Source: SB11 sp965222995 (GTDB lineage: Bacteria; Bacteroidota; Bacteroidia; UBA8524). Taken from it: a DNA stretch of 64,000 nt. A model generated the notes under the pieces. The model made no database searches, was not told where the DNA came from, and saw only the letters and a list, made by a program, of their open reading frames with translations. Both the position numbers and the translations under genes were made by a program. This document shows positions 9,044 to 17,713 of this stretch, piece by piece. The stretch lies in contig OZ244977.1 in assembly GCA_965222995.1 (NCBI GenBank), positions 992,001 through 1,056,000 of the forward strand, written 5' to 3'. Each line of letters starts with the position of its first letter. Positions within the stretch are counted from its first letter, which is position 1.

Positions 9044-10525
9044 TTGAGTATATTTAGAAAATTAGCCGGAGAAACAGCCATATATGGGTTACCTACTATT
9101 GTAGGGCGTTTAGTTAATTTTTTCTTGGTACCGCTTTATACCAGCATGTTTTCTACTGCCGAATATGGAATAGTGGGGGGCATGTATGCGTATGCCAGTT
9201 TTTTTAACGTATTGCTAACCTATGGTATGGAAACCACATTTTTCAGGTTCGCGTCGCAAGACCCTGAAAATGATAAGGTTTACTCAACAGCATACAATTC
9301 AGTAATAATAACCAGTTTATTTTTCCTTTTCATAGCCATTATTTTCAAACAGCCTATTGCCAACTTTATGGAGGTAGGTGAAACCCCTCAATATTTTTTG
9401 TGGTTTGCTGTTATAGCCGTTTTTGATGCATTAACAGCTATACCTTTCGTAAAGCTGCGCTTGTTAGGCAAAGCCAAACGCTATGCTTTTGTGCGTAGTT
9501 TCAATATTGCGGTAAATATTGGTTTAAACCTATTTTTCTTAGTGTTATGTCCCTATTTGTTAGGGGAAGGATATACTTGGGTAAATAATTTTTATTCAGA
9601 ATCTTTTGGTATCGGGTATATATTCATTTCAAATTTGGTAGCCAGTGTGCTCACTTGGCCACTGGTATATCCTGAAAACTTGCAATTCAGTTTCGGATTT
9701 GATTTTAGGTTGTGGAAGCGGATGATAGTATATTCATTTCCATTACTTTTTGTAGGAATGGCGGGTATGGTGAATGAAACTATAGACCGTATTTTGTTGG
9801 GTAAGTTGCTACCTAAAGAAATTGCAAATAGTGAAATTGGGATATATAATGCTGCCTATAAACTAAGCATATTGATGACTTTGTTTATTCAGGCATACCG
9901 CATGGCGGCAGAGCCTTTTTTGTTTACCCGTTCGCGAAGTGAGGGGGCTGAAAAAGATTACGCCAAGCTAATGAACTATTTTGTGGCAGTATCAGGCATG
10001 ATATTTTTGTTGGTCACCATTAACCTACAAGTTTTTGCCGATTTATTTCTGCGAGATAAGTCATTCCATGCAGGGTTGCATATAGTTCCTATACTTTTAC
10101 TTGCCAATATGTTTTTAGGCATTTATTATAACCTTTCTATTTGGTATAAACTGGCTGATAAAACTTATATAGGTTCATACATCTCAATTTCAGCAGCAGG
10201 TATTACCCTTTTGTTAAATTTTATAACTATTCCACTGATTAGTTATGAAGGTTCGGCATGGACAACTTTGGCAGCCTACTTTTTTATGGTAATAGCTTGT
10301 TATATAACAGGTAAGAAACATTTTCCTATCCCTTATCAGCTAAACAAAATATATGTTTATATAGTACTAATGGCTGTGTTTTACCTTATACATCAAATAT
10401 TGGGCGTTGAAGACATAACCACCAATATTATACTAAGTGTAGTATTTATAGCAGCTTATGCAGCAATTGTTTATGCTATTGAAACAGGTAAACTGTTAAA
10501 TAACTTCACTTCGCGAAACACATAA
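9044..10525 (+). CDS. oligosaccharide flippase / polysaccharide biosynthesis membrane protein (MOP superfamily)
   Basis: 493 residues with 12-14 hydrophobic segments and an N-terminus (KLAGETAIYGLPTIVGRLVNF) typical of Wzx-like flippases and polysaccharide biosynthesis proteins. These move lipid-linked glycans across the inner membrane. Start is TTG 9044, as no suitable ATG lies upstream in frame and a promoter box lies 19 bases before it. It opens a same-strand cluster with dut, a sugar nucleotidyltransferase, two lipoproteins and an EnvC-like protein, pointing to surface glycan export. The substrate cannot be told from sequence. Confidence 0.87.
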   Translation: MSIFRKLAGETAIYGLPTIVGRLVNFFLVPLYTSMFSTAEYGIVGGMYAYASFFNVLLTYGMETTFFRFASQDPENDKVYSTAYNSVIITSLFFLFIAIIFKQPIANFMEVGETPQYFLWFAVIAVFDALTAIPFVKLRLLGKAKRYAFVRSFNIAVNIGLNLFFLVLCPYLLGEGYTWVNNFYSESFGIGYIFISNLVASVLTWPLVYPENLQFSFGFDFRLWKRMIVYSFPLLFVGMAGMVNETIDRILLGKLLPKEIANSEIGIYNAAYKLSILMTLFIQAYRMAAEPFLFTRSRSEGAEKDYAKLMNYFVAVSGMIFLLVTINLQVFADLFLRDKSFHAGLHIVPILLLANMFLGIYYNLSIWYKLADKTYIGSYISISAAGITLLLNFITIPLISYEGSAWTTLAAYFFMVIACYITGKKHFPIPYQLNKIYVYIVLMAVFYLIHQILGVEDITTNIILSVVFIAAYAAIVYAIETGKLLNNFTSRNT

Positions 10526-10554
10526 AGCAATAGGGTATTTTTCAATCAAAATGC

Positions 10555-10562
10555 TAAATTCG
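10555..10562 (+). promoter_or_regulatory. internal -7 promoter box before dut
   Basis: TAAATTCG fits the variant TAnnTTCG, also found before murB and trpS. It overlaps the upstream in-frame ATG at 10551 and so argues for dut starting at ATG 10581. Confidence 0.4.
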
Positions 10563-10580
10563 CAGGCGCAAAATCTACCT

Positions 10581-11024
10581 ATGACTCTAACGGAAGTTAA
10601 AATTATAAATAACTCTAAGCATCCGCTTCCACAATACCAAACTGAAAACTCAGCAGGATTGGATTTAAGGGCAAACCTTGATAGTGAAGAAAAACTGGCA
10701 CCGTTAGAGCGAAAATTAATTGGCACGGGATTACATATAGCCTTGCCACAGGGTTTCGAGGCACAGGTGCGTCCCAGAAGCGGTTTGGCATATAAACATG
10801 GTATTACTGTGCTTAATAGTCCGGGTACTATAGATGCTGATTACAGGGGTGAGATAAAAGTTTTGCTGGTAAATTTGTCTAATGAAACATTTATTATAAA
10901 TGATGGAGAGCGTGTTGCCCAATTGGTGATTGCAAAACATGAAACTGTGGCTTGGCAGCAGGTAGAAACCCTTGAAGAAACAGAAAGAGCTGCCGAAGGT
11001 TTTGGCAGTACAGGAGTTAACTAA
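10581..11024 (+). CDS. dut: dUTP diphosphatase (dUTPase)
   Basis: Hydrolyses dUTP to dUMP and pyrophosphate, keeping uracil out of DNA and feeding thymidylate synthesis. All trimeric dUTPase motifs are present: AGLDLRA, RPRSGLA, GTIDADYRGE, GERVAQLV and the C-terminal RAAEGFGSTG arm. From ATG 10581 it is 147 residues, the usual size; the upstream ATG at 10551 would add ten residues and collides with a promoter-like box. Confidence 0.96.
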   Translation: MTLTEVKIINNSKHPLPQYQTENSAGLDLRANLDSEEKLAPLERKLIGTGLHIALPQGFEAQVRPRSGLAYKHGITVLNSPGTIDADYRGEIKVLLVNLSNETFIINDGERVAQLVIAKHETVAWQQVETLEETERAAEGFGSTGVN

Positions 11025-11052
11025 TTATTATAGAAACAGAAAGCGAGAAAGC

Positions 11053-12060
11053 ATGAATATTATAGTACCGATGGCAGGAATGGGAAAACGTATGAGACCC
11101 CATACACTTACAATTCCTAAACCTTTAATACCTGTAGCAGGAAAACCTATTGTTGAACATTTAGTGCACGATTTGGCAGGAATGTGTGATGAGGCAATCG
11201 ATGAAGTAGCTTTTGTTATCGGGAGAAATTTTGGTAAAGCTACCGAAGAAAAATTGCTACAGATAGCTAAAAACATTGGTGCTACAGGAAAAATATTCTA
11301 TCAGGATGAAGCACTGGGTACAGCACATGCTGTGTATTGTGCCGAAGAATGTCTTAGAGGGAACGTAATAGTGGCTTTTGCCGATACTATTTTTCGTGCT
11401 GATTTTAAAGTGGATGCAGGGAAAGACGGTGTTATCTGGGTAAACAAAGTAGATAATCCTAAACAGTTTGGAGTAGTAAATATTGCTCCCGAGGGACATA
11501 TAAATGAGTTTGTAGAAAAACCACAAGAGTTTGTATCAGACTTGGCTATAATAGGCGTATACTATTTTAAAGATGGTGATAACCTGTCGGCAGAAATAAA
11601 ATATCTTTTAGATAACAATATAAAAGACAAAGGTGAGTTCCAGCTGACCAATGCCCTTGAAAACATGAAAAACAAAGGGTTGAAGTTTCATCCCGGTGAG
11701 GTAAATGAATGGCTAGACTGTGGTAACAAGAGAGCTACCGTATACACCAACCAACGTGTTTTAGAGATAGAGAAAGATAAATATGCCGCTGTACCGGCAA
11801 GTGCTACTATTGAAAATGCACAAATAATTCCACCTTGTTTTATAGGTGAGAATGTAACTATTAAAAATGCTGTTGTTGGGCCTCATGTGTCTTTGGGCGA
11901 AGGGTGTGTGGTAGAAAACAGCTTGGTTTCAAATACTATTGTACAAACAAATTCAACACTTAAAAACGCAAACCTGAAAGATAGCATGATAGGAAACCAT
12001 GCTTTATTTACAGGTAGCCAAGATGATGTAAGTATCAGCGACTATTCAACAATGGAATAG
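11053..12060 (+). CDS. sugar-phosphate nucleotidyltransferase with left-handed beta-helix tail
   Basis: 335 residues. The N-terminal Rossmann-like domain has the pyrophosphorylase signature VPMAGMGKRMRPHT followed by PKPLIPVAGKPI, the classic NTP and sugar-1-phosphate sites. The C-terminal part (from about residue 245) carries hexapeptide-like repeats (IIPPCFIGENVTI, GPHVSLGEGCVV). It makes an activated sugar, but whether glucose-, mannose- or GlcNAc-1-phosphate is the substrate is unclear. Start is ATG 11053, 28 bases after dut; a longer frame back to 10972 overlaps dut and adds residues foreign to the family. A role in the neighbouring flippase's glycan pathway is plausible. Confidence 0.9.
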   Translation: MNIIVPMAGMGKRMRPHTLTIPKPLIPVAGKPIVEHLVHDLAGMCDEAIDEVAFVIGRNFGKATEEKLLQIAKNIGATGKIFYQDEALGTAHAVYCAEECLRGNVIVAFADTIFRADFKVDAGKDGVIWVNKVDNPKQFGVVNIAPEGHINEFVEKPQEFVSDLAIIGVYYFKDGDNLSAEIKYLLDNNIKDKGEFQLTNALENMKNKGLKFHPGEVNEWLDCGNKRATVYTNQRVLEIEKDKYAAVPASATIENAQIIPPCFIGENVTIKNAVVGPHVSLGEGCVVENSLVSNTIVQTNSTLKNANLKDSMIGNHALFTGSQDDVSISDYSTME

Positions 12061-12127
12061 TTTTAGCTGTTTACTTTTTTACGTAAGATTTGTATTAATT
12101 TTACGTTTTTATTAAAACATCTGCGCT

Positions 12128-13882
12128 TTGCGTTCAACCTCATTATACATACTTTTTCTTTTTCTGTTTTCGGCAACAGTATTTTCAGGCTGTGGTTTAT
12201 TTAATAAATCGGCGGGTAGAAATAATAAGACTATTGATGGCGGCAATACCAGTTTTAAAAATGAAGCCGATAAAATATTTTTCGATAACTTATTTTTTGA
12301 TGCTACTAAGGCTAAATTACTAGGTAGATATGACGAGGCAATTGATAAGTTTAATAAATGCCTTAAAATAAATAAAAATGTAGCCGATGTTTATTACCAG
12401 CTATATATATGCTACGGTAATTTAGGTAAACAGAAAGCCGTTGCCATGCTTGATAAGAGCATTGAACTTGCCCCCAAAAACACATGGTATTTAGAAGAGA
12501 AGGCAGATTTACTTAAACGCAACAGACGCTATGTTGAAGCTGCCGGTTTATATCAACAATTGGTAAAGCTTAATCCTGAAAAAGTAGAATACTATGAAAA
12601 TGCTGTAGACCAACTGGTACTCGCTAAAAAAGCCCAAGAAGCTATAAACTTGTTGGATGAAATGGAGGCTAAGTTTGGTATAGCCGAAGATATTATCCGC
12701 AAAAAAGAAGATTTATACCTTTATATGGGGAAACCCGATAAAGCCATTGAAGAAGTTAACAAACTACTTATAATATCTCCCAATAATGTTACCTACATGG
12801 GGCTATTGGCAGAATTATACTCCCTTTCAGGAAAAACTGATAAGGCTATTGAGCTATTCAATAAAATCTTAAAAATTGAACCTAAAAACGGCAAAGCCCA
12901 TTTTGGGTTATCAGCACTATACAGGCAAAAAGGAGATAGTACAAATACCATAAAAGAACTGAAGTTGGGCTTTGAAGATGCTAACGTAGAATTGAAAGAG
13001 AAAATAAATGTCATTCTCTCATTAGCTCCATTAGGCGATAGAAACCCAACTTATAGGAAGCAGGTTTTTGAACTTGCCGAGATATTAGTACGTGTACACC
13101 CGAATGAACCACAAGCACATGCCGTGTATGCCGATTTGTTATTTGGCGATAAGCAATTTGAAAAAGCTATTGAGCAGTATGAGGCAACTTTAAGTTTCGA
13201 TAAAAATAAGTTTAGGGTTTGGCAACAATTGCTAAATGCCTATGAACAAACCAACAATAATGAAAAGCTGGAGCAAAAAAGCGACGAAGCTTTAGAGTTA
13301 TTTCCCAATAGGGTTATTTTTTATTACTACAATGCAGTTGCGGCTTACAGGCTTAAAAACTACAGAAAGGCTGCATCAATGGCACAGGCAGGAATTGATT
13401 TGGGCATTGGTGAAGACTTTATAAATGTGGGGTTATACAGCACGGCAGGAGATGCTTATTACCGGCTTAGGGAGTACGAAGAATGTTATATAGCTTTTGA
13501 TGGTGCTTTAGCCATAGACCCGCAAAATGCTTATGTGCTAAATAATTATGCCTATTACTTATCAGAACAAGGCGAGCGCTTAGAAAAAGCTTTGGCTATG
13601 AGTAAAAAAGCTTTAGCACAACAGCCCAATAGCCCTGCCTATTTGGATACTTATGGATGGATTTTATATAAAAGCGGAAGATATACCGATGCTAAGGAAT
13701 ACATTAAAAAAGCTTTAGATGCATCGCCAAAGGATATGGAGTTGTTAGAACACATGGGCGATGTGGAATACCAACTGGGGAATAAGGAAGCAGCTATAGA
13801 ATACTGGAAGAAAGCCAGAGAAAACGGTAACGACTCTGCTCAACTACAAAAGAAAATAAATGAAGGTAAACTTTTTGATTAA
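12128..13882 (+). CDS. TPR-repeat lipoprotein
   Basis: 584 residues starting at TTG. It has a lipoprotein signal with lipobox SGC (lipidated cysteine about residue 22), then TPR repeats almost to the end (for example YDEAIDKFNKCLKINKNVADVYYQ and ALAIDPQNAYVLNNYAYYLSEQG). It probably sits on the periplasmic face of the outer membrane and scaffolds a complex. Its end overlaps the DUF4292 start by 23 bases, so the genes are coupled. Partners are unknown. Confidence 0.85.
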   Translation: MRSTSLYILFLFLFSATVFSGCGLFNKSAGRNNKTIDGGNTSFKNEADKIFFDNLFFDATKAKLLGRYDEAIDKFNKCLKINKNVADVYYQLYICYGNLGKQKAVAMLDKSIELAPKNTWYLEEKADLLKRNRRYVEAAGLYQQLVKLNPEKVEYYENAVDQLVLAKKAQEAINLLDEMEAKFGIAEDIIRKKEDLYLYMGKPDKAIEEVNKLLIISPNNVTYMGLLAELYSLSGKTDKAIELFNKILKIEPKNGKAHFGLSALYRQKGDSTNTIKELKLGFEDANVELKEKINVILSLAPLGDRNPTYRKQVFELAEILVRVHPNEPQAHAVYADLLFGDKQFEKAIEQYEATLSFDKNKFRVWQQLLNAYEQTNNNEKLEQKSDEALELFPNRVIFYYYNAVAAYRLKNYRKAASMAQAGIDLGIGEDFINVGLYSTAGDAYYRLREYEECYIAFDGALAIDPQNAYVLNNYAYYLSEQGERLEKALAMSKKALAQQPNSPAYLDTYGWILYKSGRYTDAKEYIKKALDASPKDMELLEHMGDVEYQLGNKEAAIEYWKKARENGNDSAQLQKKINEGKLFD

Positions 13883-14666
13883 GAAACACCTGTTTAAACT
13901 ACCCTTACTGCTATTATTTGTGCTACCTGTATTGGTAACCACTTCATGCAGAAGTAAGAAAAAAGCTGTGGCAGCTATAGATAACTCAAATGTAAATAAA
14001 GACGATAAAAAGCAGGTTTTTAAAGCCATAAAAACCAATAGGTTCAATTTTGAATACTTTTCAGCAAAATCATCGTGTACTTTCAGAGATAAAAAGAATA
14101 AGTACAGTTTCAACCTCAATATTCGCATGAAAAGAGATAAAAAAATATGGATGTCTGCATCAGCACTGTTTTTCGAAGTAGCACGAGTATTAATTACCAA
14201 AGACTCAGTGCATATAATTAACTATTACGAGAAAAGCGTAACCAGCAGAAGCATAAGTCTCATGCACCAGTACTTGGGCACCAAGCTCACCTTAGGGCAA
14301 ATACAAGATGTATTGGTAGGTAATTCTATTTTAGAGCATGATGTAAACACTTCCTCTTATGTATTGTCTGATGAACGCCCCACGGTTACAACCAGAATAA
14401 AACAGTACTTATTTAATGAGATTTTTCATTACGAGCATTTTCGCCCCACCTTTGTTAAAGGGGATGAAAGAGGTTCGGTAAATAAAATAGACCTTGAATA
14501 CAAAGAATTTACACAAGTAAATAACAGGCTTATACCCCAATTTGCTAAGGTTGTAGCAGTTACTAACAACAATACCATTACAGCAACTCTTAAATATTCC
14601 GATATTAGCACTGAAGAAGTAAAAAATTGGCCGTTTAAAATTCCGGCTAAGTATGCGCGTAAATAA
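13860..14666 (+). CDS. DUF4292 family lipoprotein
   Basis: 268 residues with a lipoprotein signal (lipobox TSC, lipidated cysteine near residue 30). The rest resembles DUF4292, a Bacteroidota envelope family of LolA/LolB-like appearance; I recall the fold relation but cannot verify it here. It lies between the TPR lipoprotein and the EnvC-like gene, overlapping both (23 and 14 bases), so the three proteins are probably made together and act in outer membrane or cell-wall upkeep. Confidence 0.82.
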   Translation: MKVNFLIKKHLFKLPLLLLFVLPVLVTTSCRSKKKAVAAIDNSNVNKDDKKQVFKAIKTNRFNFEYFSAKSSCTFRDKKNKYSFNLNIRMKRDKKIWMSASALFFEVARVLITKDSVHIINYYEKSVTSRSISLMHQYLGTKLTLGQIQDVLVGNSILEHDVNTSSYVLSDERPTVTTRIKQYLFNEIFHYEHFRPTFVKGDERGSVNKIDLEYKEFTQVNNRLIPQFAKVVAVTNNNTITATLKYSDISTEEVKNWPFKIPAKYARK

Positions 14667-15867
14667 AGTTTTCATATTTCTGCTAGCTATATTTTTGGTG
14701 TTTCCTCTATTGTCTGAGGGGCAAACACGCAAGCAACTTGAGCGCAGAAGAAAACAAAAAGAAAAAGAAATACGCCTTACAAAAAAAATACTTGCCCAAA
14801 CCCGCTCCAGAAAAAAGAAAACACTAAGCCAGCTAAACCTTTTAGACCGCCAAATAAAAATGCGCGAAGAGCTTATCAGCACCATGGCTGATGAAATTAG
14901 TGTAATAGATAAGCAAATTGAAAGTGAGAATGCCAATGTGGAGAACCTTGGCGGTGAACTTAAGCGGCTTAAGGATGAGTATGCCGATATGATTTATCGC
15001 TCATACAAAATGCGGGAAAGCGGAGATTTATCTACCTATGTCTTAGCATCAGACAATTTTAACCAAGCTGTAAAACGAATAAAGTATATGCAGCAGATTG
15101 GTGAGGATAGAGAACGGCAGGTAGAACTTATAGGTAAAGTTAGAGACAGTATTACAGAACAGCTTACTCAGCTTAAAAGAATCAAGAATCAGAAAAGTGA
15201 GCTTTTGTCACAAAAAGAAAACGAGCATAAAGAACTTAGTGGTGATAAAAAAGAAAATCAACGTTTAGTTAAAAATCTTAAAAAGAAAGAAACTACCCTT
15301 AAAAACGATTTAAAATATCAGAAACAATCGGCTAAAAACCTTGATAGAAGAATTCGCAAACTAATTCGTGCGGAAATAGAGCGGGCTAAAAAGCGAAAAG
15401 GAAAATCAGGCAAAAAGGGTGAAATGAAACTAACTCCTGAAGCCGCAGCCCTTGCTAAAGAATTCGGAAGAAATAAAGGTAAATTACCCTGGCCTGTTGA
15501 AAGAGGTATTATTATGCGTAAATTCGGAACTTACGCTCACCCTGAATTAAAAGGAATAACTATCGTGAATAACGGTGTCGACATAGCCACAGTGCGAAGT
15601 TCCATAGCCAGATGTGTTATGGCAGGTGAAGTACGTTCGGTATTTTCAATACCGGGTATGCAAAAAGCTGTAATGGTGAAACACGGTAATTATTTCACTG
15701 TGTATGCACATCTTGACCAGATATTGGTGAACAGGGGAGATAAAGTGAAAGCATTGGATGATTTAGGCGTTATACATACCGATGATAACGAAGGAAAAAC
15801 CATACTGCACTTTGAAGTATGGAAAAACAGTAACAATTTAAACCCTCAACTTTGGTTGGCTAAATAA
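14653..15867 (+). CDS. EnvC-like coiled-coil protein with degenerate M23/LytM domain
   Basis: 404 residues: signal peptide (1-23), a long charged coiled coil (about 24-250), then a LytM fold (about 285-404). The zinc site is broken: the usual HxxxD reads NGVDIA, with asparagine for histidine, and the HxH pair reads ILHFEV, losing its first histidine. The YAHL histidine, the aspartate and the last histidine remain. E. coli EnvC likewise has an inactive LytM domain and activates amidases at the septum, so an activator role is the best inference. Start overlaps the DUF4292 gene. Confidence 0.85.
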   Translation: MRVNKVFIFLLAIFLVFPLLSEGQTRKQLERRRKQKEKEIRLTKKILAQTRSRKKKTLSQLNLLDRQIKMREELISTMADEISVIDKQIESENANVENLGGELKRLKDEYADMIYRSYKMRESGDLSTYVLASDNFNQAVKRIKYMQQIGEDRERQVELIGKVRDSITEQLTQLKRIKNQKSELLSQKENEHKELSGDKKENQRLVKNLKKKETTLKNDLKYQKQSAKNLDRRIRKLIRAEIERAKKRKGKSGKKGEMKLTPEAAALAKEFGRNKGKLPWPVERGIIMRKFGTYAHPELKGITIVNNGVDIATVRSSIARCVMAGEVRSVFSIPGMQKAVMVKHGNYFTVYAHLDQILVNRGDKVKALDDLGVIHTDDNEGKTILHFEVWKNSNNLNPQLWLAK

Positions 15868-15881
15868 AGCCGCAATTAATA

Positions 15882-16814
15882 ATGCAAAAACTGGCAGTTA
15901 TAGATTGTGGCACAAATACGTTTCATCTTTTAGTAGCTGAAATTAGCGAAACTAGCTACAACATACTTTACAAGAAGCAGTTCCCTGTGAAATTGGGTCA
16001 GGGAGGAATAAACAAAGAGTTTATACACCCTGATGCTTTTAAAAGAGGTTTAGATGCATTGAAATTTTTTGCTGATAAGGTAAAAGAGCTAAATGTAAAC
16101 TATTTGCAGGCTTTTGCCACCTCTGCCACACGCTCTGCCAATAATGGAGCAGAGTTTGAAAACAAAGTGTATAATGAAACAGGAATAAAACTTACCGTTA
16201 TTGATGGCGACCGAGAAGCCGAATTAATTTTTAAAGGAGTACAACAAGCATTTCCTCTGAGCCACGAGAATGTATTAACAATGGATATAGGCGGTGGAAG
16301 TGTGGAGTTTATAATTGGGAACAAAGAAGAAATACTTTGGGAAGGAAGCTTTGATATAGGAGCTGCACGTTTGGTAGATATGTTTCATAAAAGCGACCCA
16401 ATTGCCAATGATGAAGTAGCTGCTTTAAATACATTTTTAGATGAGCGTTTGGTGGAGCTAAAAGAAGCTTTACAGCAATACCCGGTGAGTAAATTAATAG
16501 GCTCAGCAGGCTCTTTTGAAAGCGTTTGCGAGTTGATTAATGATAAGTTTAATACCAAACTGCTATTAAACGGCGAAACTTGGTGCGAAATTCCTATGCA
16601 AAGGTATACGGTGATACACAATATACTTTTGCTATCTACCTATATTGACAGGTTAAATATGGATGCCTTGGCCAAATACAGGGTAGAGATGATGGTGGTA
16701 TCCAGTTGTTTGATACAATATGTGCTGAAAGCCTATAATATAGAGCAAATGTACTGCTCTACCTTTGCCTTGAAAGAAGGTGCATTGTATGAAATGCTAG
16801 AATTACAAAACTAG
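15882..16814 (+). CDS. Ppx/GppA family phosphatase (exopolyphosphatase-like)
   Basis: 310 residues of the ASKHA fold. The phosphate-1 motif DCGTNTFHLLVAE is at the N-terminus and the phosphate-2 motif MDIGGGSVEFI lies near residue 135. Members degrade polyphosphate or pppGpp; the short single-module length fits the Ppx1/Ppx2 type without the C-terminal HD domain, and the exact substrate cannot be told. It begins 14 bases after the EnvC-like gene and is likely the last gene of the operon. Confidence 0.9.
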   Translation: MQKLAVIDCGTNTFHLLVAEISETSYNILYKKQFPVKLGQGGINKEFIHPDAFKRGLDALKFFADKVKELNVNYLQAFATSATRSANNGAEFENKVYNETGIKLTVIDGDREAELIFKGVQQAFPLSHENVLTMDIGGGSVEFIIGNKEEILWEGSFDIGAARLVDMFHKSDPIANDEVAALNTFLDERLVELKEALQQYPVSKLIGSAGSFESVCELINDKFNTKLLLNGETWCEIPMQRYTVIHNILLLSTYIDRLNMDALAKYRVEMMVVSSCLIQYVLKAYNIEQMYCSTFALKEGALYEMLELQN

Positions 16815-16820
16815 CCATTC

Positions 16821-16846
16821 CGCCATTATGAGCTTGCGAGCAATCT
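16821..16846. repeat. REP-like interspersed repeat remnant
   Basis: CGCCATTATGAGC followed by TTGCGAGCAATCT resembles the widespread intergenic repeat of the form CGTCATTGCGA...GCAATCT. A second copy is at 53483-53510. It lies between two convergent genes. Confidence 0.35.
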
Positions 16847-16858
16847 TATTTTATTACT

Positions 16859-17236
16859 CTAATCGTTCAAACTATTAATCCATTTGGCAATTTTTAAAGC
16901 ATCTTCTTGTGGAACATCTTTTAATGCTAACATTGGTGGGTAGTCAGGCCAATTTTCGGGTTTGGGATTATATATCAGGTTCACAATGGCTTCATCGGCA
17001 TAGTTGCGCATAGCCACATCTTCGTAAGCAGGGCCAATAAGTTTTTCATCTACCTTATGGCAGGTTAGACACGTATGCTTTTCAAGCAACACTTGTATAT
17101 CGGCAGGTATTTCTTTTTTTGGTTCAGGTTTGGGAGTTTCTATCTGTTGGGTTGTAGTGGCGGTAGTTTTCTTTTCATCACCGCACGAAACCAAAAAAAA
17201 TGCAATTAGGGTAAGTGCAAAAAGTAAATTTTTCAT
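16859..17236 (-). CDS. lipoprotein c-type cytochrome
   Basis: 125 residues with a lipoprotein signal (VSC, cysteine 18), a proline/lysine linker and a monoheme cytochrome c domain. The heme site CLTCH is at residues 56-60 and the likely distal ligand is M102 in PPM. It would be tethered in the periplasm, carrying electrons between membrane complexes or serving as a domain of a surface redox protein. It is a divergent paralogue of the next gene (17318-17713), sharing the GP(A/S) and KWI(N/D)S motifs. Last gene of the minus-strand operon. Confidence 0.88.
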   Translation of the reverse strand: MKNLLFALTLIAFFLVSCGDEKKTTATTTQQIETPKPEPKKEIPADIQVLLEKHTCLTCHKVDEKLIGPAYEDVAMRNYADEAIVNLIYNPKPENWPDYPPMLALKDVPQEDALKIAKWINSLND

Positions 17237-17317
17237 AGCAACTAAATTTGCTACGAAGGTATAACCTAATTACCCTCAAAAAAATGATAAAAAGCAGTTT
17301 AATATTTAAAATAGTAT

Positions 17318-17713
17318 TTAGTCGAGATAAATACTGTAATACCAAACAGAATCTATCCATTTAGTAATTTCAGCTAAAGAGCTATCGCTTATATAATCAA
17401 ATTTTGGATGCGGAATTTTACTCTTATTTGTATCGTTAAATTTTGAAGGGTTTTTAAGCATAGAAATTATTTTTTCTTTCCTATACATTTTCTTGCCTAT
17501 CTCTGCAAACGAGGGTCCAACAAGCTTATTTTTCAAATCATGACAAGAAATACAATTTTCCGTTACTTCTACTGGCATACTCTCTTTTAACCAATAGTCT
17601 TTAGTTGATGATGTACCACAAGTTCCCAAAGGGTCTTCTTTAGCTGACTTAGTTTCACAACTGAAAAAGAACAATAAAAATAAGAAGCTAAAGACTTTTA
17701 AAACTCTTTTCAC
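17318..17713 (-). CDS. lipoprotein c-type cytochrome with unusual distal ligand region
   Basis: 131 residues with a lipoprotein signal (FSC, cysteine 19) and heme motif CISCH at residues 54-58. Where its paralogue has the ligand methionine (PPM), this one reads IPHPKF (residues 100-105), so the sixth iron ligand may be H102, another residue or absent. The GTG start overlaps the TGA stop of the large T9SS gene upstream (GTGA), a strong sign of translational coupling. The function is probably electron transfer or redox sensing with the T9SS protein; that is inference. Confidence 0.85.
   Translation of the reverse strand: MKRVLKVFSFLFLLFFFSCETKSAKEDPLGTCGTSSTKDYWLKESMPVEVTENCISCHDLKNKLVGPSFAEIGKKMYRKEKIISMLKNPSKFNDTNKSKIPHPKFDYISDSSLAEITKWIDSVWYYSIYLD

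Noticed and set aside
14409..14936. 175-codon minus-strand frame across the DUF4292/EnvC junction
   Set aside because: It lies opposite two overlapping genes with strong evidence; its protein is low-complexity (Ser, Phe, Arg) as expected for an antisense frame.
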